Counted from the stretch's first letter, positions 27,016 to 36,161 are shown. The stretch is 64,000 nt of DNA from Pseudomonas sp. Fl4BN1 (GCF_009908285.1 NZ_JAAARM010000018.1:88060-152059), one strand, 5' to 3'. The notes: generated by a model not told the origin, from the letters alone. Made by a program: numbers and translations.

Positions 27016-27747
27016 TTACTGCTGGTAGGGCTGCTGGTACTGCTGGTTAGGTTGTTGATACTGCTGACCCGGAATCGCCTTGAGATTGACCTCCACCCGA
27101 CGGTTCTGCGCACGGCCGTTGACGTCGGCGTTGCTGGCGATCGGGTTATCCGGACCGGCACCACGAGCGGACAGGTTGGCACCGCTGACGCCTTGGGAGG
27201 TCAGATAGGTCGCTACGCTTTGGGCACGACGCTGAGATAGGTCCATGTTGTGCTGACGGCTGCCAGTACTGTCGGTGTAGCCGACGATTTCGATCTGGTT
27301 CTGGCTGAACTCACGCAAGGAGTTGGCCAGGTTGTTCAGCGGCTGATAGAAGCTTGGTGCGATGTTCGCCGAGTCAGTGGCGAAGGTGATATTGCCCGGC
27401 ATGATCAGTTTGATCTGATCGCCCTGGCGCTGCACTTCAACCCCGGTGTTGGCCATGCTGGCGCGCAGCTTTTTCTCCTGCTGGTCGGCGTAATAGCCAT
27501 AACCGGCGGCAGAAGCACCTACCACGGCAGCACCGATCAAGGCACCCTTGCCACGGTTGTTGTGGTCAATGGCAGCACCGGCCAGCGCACCGGCCAAGGC
27601 CCCGAGGCCACCGTATTTTGCAGTTTTGCTCATGCCTGACGAGCCGCCGTCGGCCTGCCCCTGATTGTCATAGGGATTAGGCGAAGCACAGCCGGACAAC
27701 AAGGCCACAGCAGTTGCGACAAGAATCAAACGACGCGAGGTGAACAT
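27016..27747 (-). CDS. OmpA-family lipoprotein with glycine-zipper region
   Basis: 243 residues. The lipobox ALLSGC gives Cys20. A glycine-rich segment (GGLGALAGALAGAAIDHNNRGKGALIGAAVVGASAAGYGYYA, about 48-90) resembles a glycine zipper. The C-terminal OmpA domain has the peptidoglycan-binding signature YTDSTGSRQHNMDLSQRRAQSV. The protein ends in a Q-rich tail of repeated QYQQP units. It probably links the envelope to peptidoglycan (YiaD-like). Confidence 0.92.
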   Translation of the reverse strand: MFTSRRLILVATAVALLSGCASPNPYDNQGQADGGSSGMSKTAKYGGLGALAGALAGAAIDHNNRGKGALIGAAVVGASAAGYGYYADQQEKKLRASMANTGVEVQRQGDQIKLIMPGNITFATDSANIAPSFYQPLNNLANSLREFSQNQIEIVGYTDSTGSRQHNMDLSQRRAQSVATYLTSQGVSGANLSARGAGPDNPIASNADVNGRAQNRRVEVNLKAIPGQQYQQPNQQYQQPYQQ

Positions 27748-27858
27748 GGAAAGCTCCTACATTTTGCATTCTGTGGTGCAGCGGACGTTGGCAACAGACC
27801 TTTGCTGGCGTTGGAACACGCAGAGCAGCAAAAATTCCGTGAACAGTAGAGCAAATAA

Positions 27859-28503
27859 TCAGGCTCTAACGAACGGATTCTGACGCATTTCATCACCCAG
27901 GCGGGTATCTGGACCGTGCCCGGTGACTACTGTTGCATCTTCATCAAGCGTGTAAAGACGCTGCTTGATCGACCGCATCAGGGTGGCCTGATCACCGCCC
28001 CACAAATCCGTGCGCCCGACCCCGCGCTTGAACAGTGTGTCACCGGCAATCAGCAGCTTAGCCTCGGAAAACCAAAAGCTCATGGAGCCTGGGGTATGCC
28101 CTGGAGTATGCAAGGCCACACCGCAACCGCAGGCCAGCTCCTCCTCGTCGTCCAGCCAGCGGTCCGGGGACGGGACCGGAGTATAGGGCACGCCGAACAT
28201 GCTGCACTGCATCTCCAGGTTATCCCAGAGGAACTGATCGTCCTTGTGCAGGTGCAAGGTGGCACCGGTCTTTTCCTTCATTTGCCCAGAGGCAAGGAAG
28301 TGATCCAGGTGCGCGTGAGTATGGATGATACTTACCACCTTCAAGCCCAGGGCATCGAGGCGCGCCATGATCATGTCAGGGTTGCCGCCAGGATCGACGA
28401 CTATGGCTTTCTTGGTCAGCGGATCACCGATGATGGTGCAGTTGCACTGCAAAGGGCCAACGGGGAAAGTTTCGCGGATAAGACTGGGGGTAGCGGCGTC
28501 CAT
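27859..28503 (-). CDS. Metallo-beta-lactamase-fold hydrolase (glyoxalase II-like)
   Basis: 214 residues from the ATG at 28503, chosen for similarity of the N-terminus; an ATG 10 codons upstream also exists. The metal-binding signature is IIHTHAHLDHFLASGQM, with further ligands in ALHTPGHTPGSMSFW and LIAGDTLF, and the last His in VVTGHGPDT. It is the YcbL-type small glyoxalase-II-like family. The substrate cannot be read from sequence. Confidence 0.9.
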   Translation of the reverse strand: MDAATPSLIRETFPVGPLQCNCTIIGDPLTKKAIVVDPGGNPDMIMARLDALGLKVVSIIHTHAHLDHFLASGQMKEKTGATLHLHKDDQFLWDNLEMQCSMFGVPYTPVPSPDRWLDDEEELACGCGVALHTPGHTPGSMSFWFSEAKLLIAGDTLFKRGVGRTDLWGGDQATLMRSIKQRLYTLDEDATVVTGHGPDTRLGDEMRQNPFVRA

Positions 28504-28561
28504 GGGGAGGTTCCAGAGAAATCGATGGCCCATTCTGGCACAGCTCGCCGCCAGCGCTCAC

Positions 28562-29062
28562 TCAGAACGCCAGCTGCAACGTCTCCTCACCCTCCAGCGC
28601 CAGCAGGAACTGCTTGGCCTGAAGCCCACCGGCGAAACCGGTGAGGCTGCCCGAGGCGCCAATCACTCGATGACAAGGCGCGACAATCGAGATCGGGTTT
28701 CGACCATTGGCCGCGCCCACTGCACGCACCGCCTTCGGGCTGCCGACTTGCTGGGCAATCTGACTGTAGCTGCGGGTTTCACCAAATGGAATGGTCAGCA
28801 GCGCCTGCCAGACCTTGCACTGGAATTCGGTGCCGACAAAGTCCAGTTCAAGATCAAAGCGCTCGCGAGTACCTGCAAAATACTCCCGGAGCTGGCGCTC
28901 GGTCTCCAGTAACAGCGGATGGTCGCCCACCTCCTGAAGCGGACCAAGGCGCACCCGGTTCTGTCGCTCGTGCTCCCAGAGAATCGCAGCCAGCTTCATG
29001 CCCCTGGCGACCAGGGTCAGTTGGCCCACCGGGGAAGGGATTATCTTGAATACACAGGGCAT
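28562..29062 (-). CDS. ogt: Methylated-DNA--protein-cysteine methyltransferase
   Basis: 166 residues from ATG 29062, which follows an AAGGAGA ribosome-binding site. A longer reading frame exists upstream but lacks similarity. The suicide active site IVAPCHRVIG (Cys in PCHR) and the DNA-binding helix YSQIAQQVGSPKAVRAVGAA are clear. It directly removes alkyl groups from O6-alkylguanine. There is no Ada regulatory domain, so it is Ogt-type. Confidence 0.95.
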   Translation of the reverse strand: MPCVFKIIPSPVGQLTLVARGMKLAAILWEHERQNRVRLGPLQEVGDHPLLLETERQLREYFAGTRERFDLELDFVGTEFQCKVWQALLTIPFGETRSYSQIAQQVGSPKAVRAVGAANGRNPISIVAPCHRVIGASGSLTGFAGGLQAKQFLLALEGEETLQLAF

Positions 29063-29152
29063 GCTAAGTCTCCTTAATCCGCCAAGGGAGTAAGGCCGGG
29101 AACCTTGTGGCTCGCAGTCCTCATCTCGGTACGCCCGCACTGTAAATCGGGA

Positions 29153-29186
29153 TTCAAGCGCAAGAACTACGTTTCTTGCGCTTGAA
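29153..29186. terminator. Perfect 14-bp inverted repeat downstream of the small membrane-protein genes
   Basis: TTCAAGCGCAAGAA (29153-29166) and TTCTTGCGCTTGAA (29173-29186) are exact complements around CTACGT. It lies just after the stop of the gene at 29215 and before ogt. No T-run follows, so it could be a U-less terminator or mRNA 3'-end stabiliser. Confidence 0.55.
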
Positions 29187-29214
29187 CTCAATGGCGAATC
29201 ACTTGGGCCACAGG

Positions 29215-29469
29215 TTAGTCATCCTCTTCGATCAGGTAACAATTGTCACTGCTGCTGCGCCGGCCATGCGGGTCGATGATAAAGGCCCCGCGTCCGTTGC
29301 CGCACTCAAGCAAGTGCACGGGAGACAGTTCGCGCTGCTTGTCGATGCGTGCATTGAAGCGAACGATATAGGCACCCATTGATATTGATACGCAAAGAAT
29401 CAGCACCAGGCACAACACCAACTGATCGGTATAGCTGGTGCCGCCCTCCTCAGAATGCACTGGCGACAT
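29215..29469 (-). CDS. Hypothetical small single-span membrane protein
   Basis: An 84-residue frame from ATG 29469 (MSPVHSEEGGTSYTD). It has one clear hydrophobic helix (QLVLCLVLILCVSISMGAYIV) and a polar C-terminal half with two Cys (LLECGNG, DNCYLI) and an acidic end (EEDD). I do not recognise the family. The start codon overlaps the end of the upstream small frame by 20 bp, and both are divergent from a two-component system, suggesting joint control. It is supported by hydrophobic pattern and position only. Confidence 0.6.
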   Translation of the reverse strand: MSPVHSEEGGTSYTDQLVLCLVLILCVSISMGAYIVRFNARIDKQRELSPVHLLECGNGRGAFIIDPHGRRSSSDNCYLIEEDD

Positions 29470-29632
29470 GATCCGACCTTGCCCGCTCAACGTTGTGACC
29501 AATCAGAAACCAGCTCAGGAAGCCGCCGCCGCCAAGGCGCACCAACGGCGCCGTGGAAGGCAGGACACAGGCCATCAGGCCGAGGAGAATCAAGACCAGC
29601 AGGATTCCTTTGACCACCGAAGACAGGTTCAC
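29450..29632 (-). CDS. Hypothetical 60-residue membrane protein
   Basis: A frame from GTG 29632 (MNLSSVVKGILLVLILLGL) has one strongly hydrophobic N-terminal helix, a second weaker hydrophobic patch (VRLGGGGFLSWFLIG) and a polar tail. It overlaps the next small gene by 20 bp. No ATG start is available. There is no recognised domain. It may be a short regulator or accessory to the neighbouring kinase, but that is speculation. Confidence 0.5.
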   Translation of the reverse strand: MNLSSVVKGILLVLILLGLMACVLPSTAPLVRLGGGGFLSWFLIGHNVERARSDHVASAF

Positions 29633-29770
29633 GGCTACGCCACGCTGTGGATAAGAAGAGCTGTAGCTTAGAGAGCCGAGGGTTAACACCAGGTAAACAC
29701 CCGCAGAAAACGCTCCGAGTTCCGCTATCCTTCGGACCTCTGAGCGACAAAGGTCCAAGGGGACGTTCCC

Positions 29771-30445
29771 GTGCATATTCACCTGCTGCTGGTCGAGGAC
29801 AATCTCGACCTGGCCAATACCGTCATCGAGTACCTGGAGATCAGCGACATCGTCTGTGACCACGCCAGCAACGGCCAGACCGGTCTTAACCTGGCCCTCA
29901 GCCAACATTATGACGTCATCCTGCTGGACATCATGCTGCCGCGGTTGGACGGCCAGCAGCTATGTGCACAGTTGCGCCAGCAAGGCAGCCAGACGCCGAT
30001 CCTGATGCTCACCTCGCTGGATGCGCTGTCGGACAAGCTCGCCAGCTTTGCCGCAGGTGCCGACGACTATCTGGTCAAGCCGTTCGAGCTGGCCGAGCTG
30101 GTGGCCCGGATCCGCGCCCTGAGCATGCGGCGCAGCGGCCAGGCCAGCCGCCTGCAGGTCGCCGACCTGATGATGGACCTGAGTACCCGCAAGGTCAGCC
30201 GTGCCGGGCAGGAACTGCACCTGTCGCCCATCTGCTGGACCCTGCTGGAATGCCTGATGCGCGCCAGCCCCGAACCGGTCACCCGGGAGCGCCTGGAGGC
30301 GGCGATCTGGGGCGACGAACCACCGGACAGCAATACCCTCAAGGTCCATATGCATCGACTGCGCAAGACCGTGGATAAATCCTTCGGTCAGCCCCTGATC
30401 CACACCCTTCCCGGCGTTGGCATGCAGCTGAGGTCACATGCGTAA
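29771..30445 (+). CDS. OmpR/PhoB-type response regulator
   Basis: 224 residues from GTG 29771, preceded by AAGGGGACG. The receiver domain (1-115) has acidic residues E9-D10, phospho-acceptor D53 (VILLDIMLPRLDG), T81 (LMLTS) and K103 (YLVKPF). The winged-helix effector (about 128-222) includes LSPICWTLLECLMRASPEPVTRE and NTLKVHMHRLRKTVDK. It overlaps the kinase gene by 8 bp. The stimulus and regulon are unknown. The divergent small membrane genes are possible targets. Confidence 0.93.
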   Translation: MHIHLLLVEDNLDLANTVIEYLEISDIVCDHASNGQTGLNLALSQHYDVILLDIMLPRLDGQQLCAQLRQQGSQTPILMLTSLDALSDKLASFAAGADDYLVKPFELAELVARIRALSMRRSGQASRLQVADLMMDLSTRKVSRAGQELHLSPICWTLLECLMRASPEPVTRERLEAAIWGDEPPDSNTLKVHMHRLRKTVDKSFGQPLIHTLPGVGMQLRSHA

Positions 30446-31775
30446 CGGCCTGGGATTGAAGTGGGTGATCAGCGGCAGCTTCCTATTGCTGATCGCCGTG
30501 GTGTTGCTGATCTACAGCCGGCTGCTGCCGGAATACAGTGTGCGCGGCCTGCTCTACACCGCCAGTGCCATGATGGAGGAAGAGGCCCAATACTTCGCCA
30601 GGCACTACAAGAAGGACCCGACCACGCCACCACCACACAACTACTTCTATACCAGCGTCATCGGCAAGGAGGCGCTGCCAGAGAACATCCGCAAGATGCT
30701 GGACACGCCCCCCAGCCTGTCCTTCGGCGCGGTCCAGGTCTTCGGCGACCTGGATTCCGAAGATCAGGATGAAGGCCGGGCGATCCTGGCCCAGCCTCTA
30801 GGTGACGGCAAGACCCTGTACATGTACGACCTCGACCATGACCAGGAAGAAGGCGGTGAAGTCGAGACGCCGCTGTCCGACGCCTACCTCGATCGAGAGC
30901 TGCACGGCGTCATTTTCATCAGCCTGGCAGTGTTCATTCCGGCACTGATCATCATCGCCCTATTGGTCTGGTGGCTGGTTCGGCCACTGGGGCGACTGGC
31001 CCAATGGTCCACCACCCTGAAGGAGCCGGATGCGGTATCCGGTGAGCGGCCAAACTTCAGTTTCAAGGAGTTCAACATGCTAGCCGATGCGCTGGCCCAA
31101 AGTGTCCAGCAGGTACAGGCCGCCAGCCTGCGCGAAGGCCGCTTGCTGCGCTACACCAGCCATGAACTGCGGACCCCACTGGCGGTGCTCAAAGCCAACA
31201 TCGAGCTGCTGACCCTACAGTCCGGCGGCGTCCTGCCACCGCCCCTGCAACGTATCGAACGCTCGGTACTGAACATGCAACGCATCGCTGAAACCTTGCT
31301 ATGGATGAGCCGTGAGCTTCCCGAAGCATTGCCGGAAGAAGCCATCGACCTGAACGGGTTGGTTGGTGAACTGATTGAAGAACACCGCTACCTGATCGGC
31401 AAACGGGACATAGAGCTGATTCTCGATATCAGCAGCGAGCCTTGTCGCCTGCCCTTGACTGCTTGCCGCATCGTGGTCGGCAACTTCCTGCGCAATGCCC
31501 TGCAATACGCCGACGAGGGCAGCGTCGAAATCAGCTTCCAGTACCCGCAACTGTGCATCGTCAACCGCATCAGGGAAACCAAGCAGGCGGAGCCATCCAG
31601 CGATTTCGGCTATGGCCTGGGCCTGGAGCTGATGCGCCAGCTGTGCGCCAGACTGGGCTGGCAGATTGAAGTCAGCGTCGAACAGCAACACTTCAGCGTC
31701 ACCCTGGATTTCGAGGCGGCTTCGCCCTTCGAGGAATCGCCAGCTGTTGTGGCCGGCCCCAGCGAAAACACCTGA
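30438..31775 (+). CDS. Sensor histidine kinase
   Basis: 445 residues: TM1 (about 9-29), a periplasmic sensor of about 125 residues with an acidic stretch (DLDSEDQDEG, DLDHDQEEGGE), TM2 (157-180), a short HAMP-like linker, and a HisKA H-box with H242 in SHELRTPLAVLK. The N-box is VVGNFLRNALQYA and the G2 box GYGLGLEL. The usual DxGxG G1 box is missing: the corresponding segment reads CIVNRIRE. That subtype exists, but ATP binding should be tested. Cognate to the response regulator upstream. The ligand is unknown. Confidence 0.92.
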   Translation: MRNGLGLKWVISGSFLLLIAVVLLIYSRLLPEYSVRGLLYTASAMMEEEAQYFARHYKKDPTTPPPHNYFYTSVIGKEALPENIRKMLDTPPSLSFGAVQVFGDLDSEDQDEGRAILAQPLGDGKTLYMYDLDHDQEEGGEVETPLSDAYLDRELHGVIFISLAVFIPALIIIALLVWWLVRPLGRLAQWSTTLKEPDAVSGERPNFSFKEFNMLADALAQSVQQVQAASLREGRLLRYTSHELRTPLAVLKANIELLTLQSGGVLPPPLQRIERSVLNMQRIAETLLWMSRELPEALPEEAIDLNGLVGELIEEHRYLIGKRDIELILDISSEPCRLPLTACRIVVGNFLRNALQYADEGSVEISFQYPQLCIVNRIRETKQAEPSSDFGYGLGLELMRQLCARLGWQIEVSVEQQHFSVTLDFEAASPFEESPAVVAGPSENT

Positions 31776-32063
31776 AGCCAGACAGGAGCCGTCATGCAGG
31801 AGTTCCTCACACCAGGGCCAGCGTCCAGGTACAGCCCGGCAAGCGAGGAAATATGTGTTCGCAAGCGATGAAAAAAATGGCCAGGCACCGCCCTCTATGC
31901 TGCCGCTTGTGAGTATTGTTGAGGGACAGAAAATACGCTCGGGGGCCATGCCGATGCGTAACTTGCGTGCATTGAACGGACTGTAATCGCCGTGGCGCAT
32001 TCAAGCCTGGGTCACCACGACCCGCCTCCCTCCCCCGCGCCAGGACAAACAACGAGGTTTGCT
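31776..32063. other. Intergenic region without a recognised gene
   Basis: 288 bp between the sensor kinase and the LysR-type regulator. Both flanking genes read rightward. I see no terminator with a T-run, no convincing ORF and no clear promoter here. The ribosome-binding site ACGAGG of the LysR gene lies at its end. Confidence 0.5.
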
Positions 32064-32978
32064 GTGGCCGCCTATAACCTGCGTCAACTCAAGTACTTCA
32101 TCACCACCGTCGAATGTGGCAGCGTCGCCGAAGCGTCACGCAAGCTGTACATCGCCCAACCGTCGATCTCCACCGCCATCAAAGGCCTGGAAGACAGCTT
32201 CGGCGTGCAACTGTTGATACGCCACCACGCCCTGGGCGTATCCCTGACCCCCAGCGGCGCACGCTTCTACCGCAAGGCCCAGGAACTGCTGCGCATGGCC
32301 AAGGAGTTCGAACAGAACGCCCTGGCAGACAACGACGTGGTAGCCGGGCAGATCGACATCGGCTGTTTTGAAACCGTGGCGCCGCTGTACCTGCCGCAAC
32401 TGATCGCCGGATTCAGTGCACTGTATCCCGGGGTGGAAATCCGCATCCGCGATGGCGAACAGCAGGAGCTGGTACAGGGCTTGACCGGTGGTGCGTTCGA
32501 TCTGGCAATTCTGTATGAGCATGATCTGGACGGCACCATCGAAACCGAGCCGCTGATGCCGCCACAACGTCCCTATGCGCTGCTGCCCGCTGACCATCGT
32601 TATGCCAAGCAGGCTCAGGTATCGCTGCGGGACCTGTGCCTGGAGCCGATGATTCTGTTGGACGTGCAACCGAGCCGGACCTACTTCGTCAGCCTGTTCG
32701 AGGAGTTGGGACTGACGCCACAGATTGCCTTTAGCTCGCCGTCCATCGAAATGGTGCGCGGCATGGTGGGCCAGGGCTTCGGATTTTCGATTCTGGTGAC
32801 CCGCCCCCACTCCCAATGCTCCTACGATGGCAAGCCGGTAGTGTGCGTGGATATCGTCGAGGAAGTGACCGGTTCAGGGCTGGTGGCTGCGTGGCTCAAG
32901 CGGGGCCAATTGACCAAGCCGGCGCGACTGTTTGCCGATTACTGCAAGCAGCACCTGGCCCGCCCACCACAACCCTGA
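32064..32978 (+). CDS. LysR-family transcriptional regulator
   Basis: 304 residues from GTG 32064 after ACGAGG; an earlier in-frame start would add a proline-rich tail unlike the family. The winged HTH is at about 3-60 (LRQLKYFITTVECGSVAEAS, LYIAQPSISTAIKGLEDSFGVQLL). The substrate-binding domain starts at GQIDIGCFETVAPLYLPQL. There is no divergent partner: it converges on the MalT/LuxR-type gene. The target and inducer are unknown. Confidence 0.92.
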   Translation: MAAYNLRQLKYFITTVECGSVAEASRKLYIAQPSISTAIKGLEDSFGVQLLIRHHALGVSLTPSGARFYRKAQELLRMAKEFEQNALADNDVVAGQIDIGCFETVAPLYLPQLIAGFSALYPGVEIRIRDGEQQELVQGLTGGAFDLAILYEHDLDGTIETEPLMPPQRPYALLPADHRYAKQAQVSLRDLCLEPMILLDVQPSRTYFVSLFEELGLTPQIAFSSPSIEMVRGMVGQGFGFSILVTRPHSQCSYDGKPVVCVDIVEEVTGSGLVAAWLKRGQLTKPARLFADYCKQHLARPPQP

Positions 32979-33118
32979 CTTGCCCGCCGCGTACACGGGT
33001 CGCAGGCGCAGCCCGCGCTCGCCCCAAAGCAATGCAATGTTCGCATTGAGGCGCGAACACGTGCGGCCTGCTCACCACCTACGCCTGCCGCTACACAAAC
33101 CCACTGCAAAGGGTGTAA

Positions 33119-35854
33119 CTAGCCCAGCAACCCCAACTCCTGGGCCCGGGCCACCGCTTGGGTACGCCGCTCTACCCCCAGTTTGCTGTTGATATGGCTG
33201 GCGTGGGTTTTCACCGTGTGCAACGAAATGAACAGGCGCTCGCTGATTTCCTGGTTGGAACAACCCTCGGCAATCAACTGCAGCACCGCCAACTCCCGGG
33301 AGCTCAAGGTTTCGTTATGACCACCCAGCTCTGGAGACTCACGGGACAACGCTGGCAAACGCTCCTGCAAGGCTTGGGTCAAGGCGGTCGACCCGGCGCT
33401 CTGCAATTGTTCACGCACCCAACAAGGATAACTGCGGAGCAACTCCTCGAAGGGTTGTACAGCCCCCCCCACCGCCGCCTCCAAGGCCAGGGCAAAGTCC
33501 TGGCGCGCCTGTGGACCGCGCCCTGCCGCCAGTAACAGCGCAGTTTTCTGGGTCAAGGCCATCACACTCAAGAGTTGTCGACCACTGTGCTGGCCATGCT
33601 CAACCAGCTGATTCAAACGCTGTTCAGCCTTGACCAGGTCGCCTTTGATGCTCTCCAGCCGAGCCTGCTGCAATTCGATATGCAACGGCAATTGGGGGTG
33701 GAATTCCGGCGGCGCCGCCGCCTGTGCGCCGGTGTAGGTCTGGCCCAGGCGAGCCAACCAGGCTTCGGCGAGATCAGTGCGCCCTTGGGCCAGCCAGAGT
33801 TCGCACTTCACCAGGGTGATCATCGCCAGATAGTAGATCGGCGGCACATCCCAGATATGCATCAGACGCTCGGCCTCGGCCAACTCGGCAAAAGCCCGGG
33901 AGAACTCGCCCCGCAGGCCCTCTTGCTTGGCGATCACGCAATGACCGATCAACACGCTGATATCACGGCAGGCCCGGGCCTCCACCAGCCCGGCCTGCAG
34001 CAACACCAGGCCGGCCTCGGGCTGTGCCCGCAAGGTCAGCAGATAGCCTTCATACAGAGTCAAGCGGGCCCGTACGGCGTACAGCCGCTGGACTGACAAA
34101 CCCTGTAGCCGGCGCTGCCCCTGATGCACTTCCTCCTGGGCCCGCAGCAACTCACCCCGCGCCTGCAGGACCCGCGCCCGATCGTAATGGGCCAGGGCCT
34201 CGAACAACGGATTGCCGACCCGCTGTGCCAGCTCCAGGGACTCTCGATTGAGGCTACGGGCACGCCACAGGTCGGCGTCGGTAATGGCCAGGTTGGACAA
34301 GGTCGACAGGCACATCAGGCGTTGCCCATAACGTTTGTGGGGCAGGCTTTCCAGGGCTTCGCTGCAATAGGCCAGGGTCCTTTCCCGCTGGCCGCGGCCG
34401 CGGGCAATGATCCCGCTCAAGGCCAACCATTGCGCCAGCATCGACTTCTGCGCAGTGGCCGAGGGCGCCGGCAGGAAACGCGTCAGATGATCTGCCAGTT
34501 CCTCCGCCGCATCCAGCTGGCAGGCCAGCCCCAGCGCCCAACTGTAGAGCACGATAAGACGCGGAGTGCTGACCAGCAGACTGTCGGGCAAGTCCATCTT
34601 CCAGCGCAGTAACATGCCGACATTCTGCTCTGCCAGCAGTTGCTCCTCCGACAGGTTCTGCACCAGGTTGGCCGCTACATCCAGATGCCCGGCACGCAGC
34701 GCCTGCTCCACCGCTTCATCGAGCAATCCCTGGGCGTTGAACCAGCGACAGGCCCGCAGGTGCAGGCTGGCGGCGGGCACCAAGGCATTGGCCGTGGGCC
34801 GGGTGCGCAGCAGATCGGAAAACAGATGGTGATATCGATACCAATGCCCGTGCTCGTCCAACGGCACCAGAAACACCTGGTGCGCCTGCAGAAAACCGAG
34901 GATCTCGGCACTGTCATGGGCTTCACGCAGGGCGTCGCAGAGTTCCGCGCAAAAACGCTCCTGGGGCGCCGTGTCATACAAAAAAGCCTGGACTTCGGCG
35001 GGCAGGCAATCGATGACTTCCTCCAGCAAATAGTCCCGGATCAACCCCTCCCCGCCGTGCAGCCCCTGGGGCAACGCGCCCACGGCACCGGCCTCGGACG
35101 CGGCCAGCAACCAGAAGCGCAGCCCCGCCACCCATCCCTCGCTGCGCCGGATCAAGTTTTCCAGCGCCTCGCCACGCAAGGCACTGCTGTGTCGGGCTAA
35201 CAGGCTCAGGGATTCATCATGAGTCAGGCGCAGATCCTGCTCATTCAACTCCAGCAACTGCCGCGACAAGCGCAATCGCGCCAGGTGCCAGTCCGGACGC
35301 TGGCGGCTGGTGACCAGCACCAGCAAGCCATCGGGAAGGTGGTTGAGAAAGAATTGCAGGCAACGATCGAGCACCGGCCCCTGGGCCAGGTGATAGTCAT
35401 CCAGGACCAACAACAAAGGAGTGCTGCTGGACAAGTGAGCCGCCAACTCATCCAGCAGACCGTCCAACCACTCTTCAAAAGCGAAGGGCTGGTGGCGCTG
35501 ACGCATTTTCAACAGGCCGAGGGATTGCTGGCCCAATTGCTCAAAGTATTGCTGCAGCCCCGCCAACAGGCGTTCGAGGAAACGCCCGGGATCGCTGTCT
35601 CGGCGACTCAGCCCCAGCCACAGGCTCTGCCAATTCCCCGGCAGGCTCTGGCAGAACTCCACCGCCAGTGAACTCTTGCCAAACCCGGCCGGCGCACTGA
35701 CCAGCAACAGTCGCCCCCCCAGCCCACCGCTCAAGCGCTGGCAAAGCCGCGGCCGCGGCACGTATCCATCAGGCAGCGGCGGTCGATAAAAACGCCCCTC
35801 TAGCGCAGGGATCACCGCGCTGTCAGTCCTTTGAAGGGGAAACAGGTCAGTCAT
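33119..35854 (-). CDS. Large MalT/LuxR-family ATP-dependent transcriptional activator
   Basis: 911 residues from ATG 35854, preceded by AAGAG. The N-terminal STAND NTPase has Walker A SAPAGFGKSS (about 53-62) and Walker B-like LLLVLDDYH. A central TPR-like helical region (about 360-800) carries many Leu/Ala repeats. The C-terminal LuxR HTH (about 845-911) reads LSSRELAVLQLIAEGCSNQE and FISLHTVKTHASHINSKLGV. Such MalT-like proteins bind a small inducer and ATP before activating genes. The neighbours are DUF1329, DUF1302 and an acyl-CoA ligase, which points to a lipid signal. The same set occurs in P. aeruginosa as I recall it (PA3921-PA3924). Confidence 0.92.
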   Translation of the reverse strand: MTDLFPLQRTDSAVIPALEGRFYRPPLPDGYVPRPRLCQRLSGGLGGRLLLVSAPAGFGKSSLAVEFCQSLPGNWQSLWLGLSRRDSDPGRFLERLLAGLQQYFEQLGQQSLGLLKMRQRHQPFAFEEWLDGLLDELAAHLSSSTPLLLVLDDYHLAQGPVLDRCLQFFLNHLPDGLLVLVTSRQRPDWHLARLRLSRQLLELNEQDLRLTHDESLSLLARHSSALRGEALENLIRRSEGWVAGLRFWLLAASEAGAVGALPQGLHGGEGLIRDYLLEEVIDCLPAEVQAFLYDTAPQERFCAELCDALREAHDSAEILGFLQAHQVFLVPLDEHGHWYRYHHLFSDLLRTRPTANALVPAASLHLRACRWFNAQGLLDEAVEQALRAGHLDVAANLVQNLSEEQLLAEQNVGMLLRWKMDLPDSLLVSTPRLIVLYSWALGLACQLDAAEELADHLTRFLPAPSATAQKSMLAQWLALSGIIARGRGQRERTLAYCSEALESLPHKRYGQRLMCLSTLSNLAITDADLWRARSLNRESLELAQRVGNPLFEALAHYDRARVLQARGELLRAQEEVHQGQRRLQGLSVQRLYAVRARLTLYEGYLLTLRAQPEAGLVLLQAGLVEARACRDISVLIGHCVIAKQEGLRGEFSRAFAELAEAERLMHIWDVPPIYYLAMITLVKCELWLAQGRTDLAEAWLARLGQTYTGAQAAAPPEFHPQLPLHIELQQARLESIKGDLVKAEQRLNQLVEHGQHSGRQLLSVMALTQKTALLLAAGRGPQARQDFALALEAAVGGAVQPFEELLRSYPCWVREQLQSAGSTALTQALQERLPALSRESPELGGHNETLSSRELAVLQLIAEGCSNQEISERLFISLHTVKTHASHINSKLGVERRTQAVARAQELGLLG

Positions 35855-36161
35855 GGCCAACTCTTATTGATGTACGGTTGTCGGCGTAGCAGATGTCCGC
35901 AGACTAGCGGTAAAAGGCCACCTGTTGAAGATTTTTGCGACCTTTCGAGCGAAAAAGACTATGACCAAATGGATCAGATAGTTCCGACTTATTAAGTGAT
36001 ATTTCGTTTTCTTATCGAGACAAAAACCAATCTACTCCGAGAAAGTCGCCCGTACTGCCAGTGACTTCTGCGCATTTGAGCGAAGCCCAATCCTATAGGC
36101 AAAAAAAAGCCCCGAACCAGTCGGGGCAATTTCCGAGGATGCGGCCTCTATTTACAGCGGA
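35855..36161. other. Intergenic region: regulator promoter area and DUF1329 terminator
   Basis: 307 bp between the LuxR-type gene start and the DUF1329 stop. It is AT-rich at 35930-36030 (the likely promoter area of the regulator) and contains a terminator at 36101-36127. I see no gene. Confidence 0.6.
36101..36127 (-). terminator. Terminator of the DUF1302-DUF1329 operon
   Basis: On the minus strand GCCCCGA / TCGGGGC pair around a 5-nt loop (36109-36127) and are followed by eight T residues (plus-strand A-run 36101-36108). Confidence 0.9.

Noticed and set aside
33575..35671. Several 150-190-codon frames antisense to the LuxR-type gene
   Set aside because: Fragments in the shadow of a 911-codon gene with clear NTPase and HTH domains.
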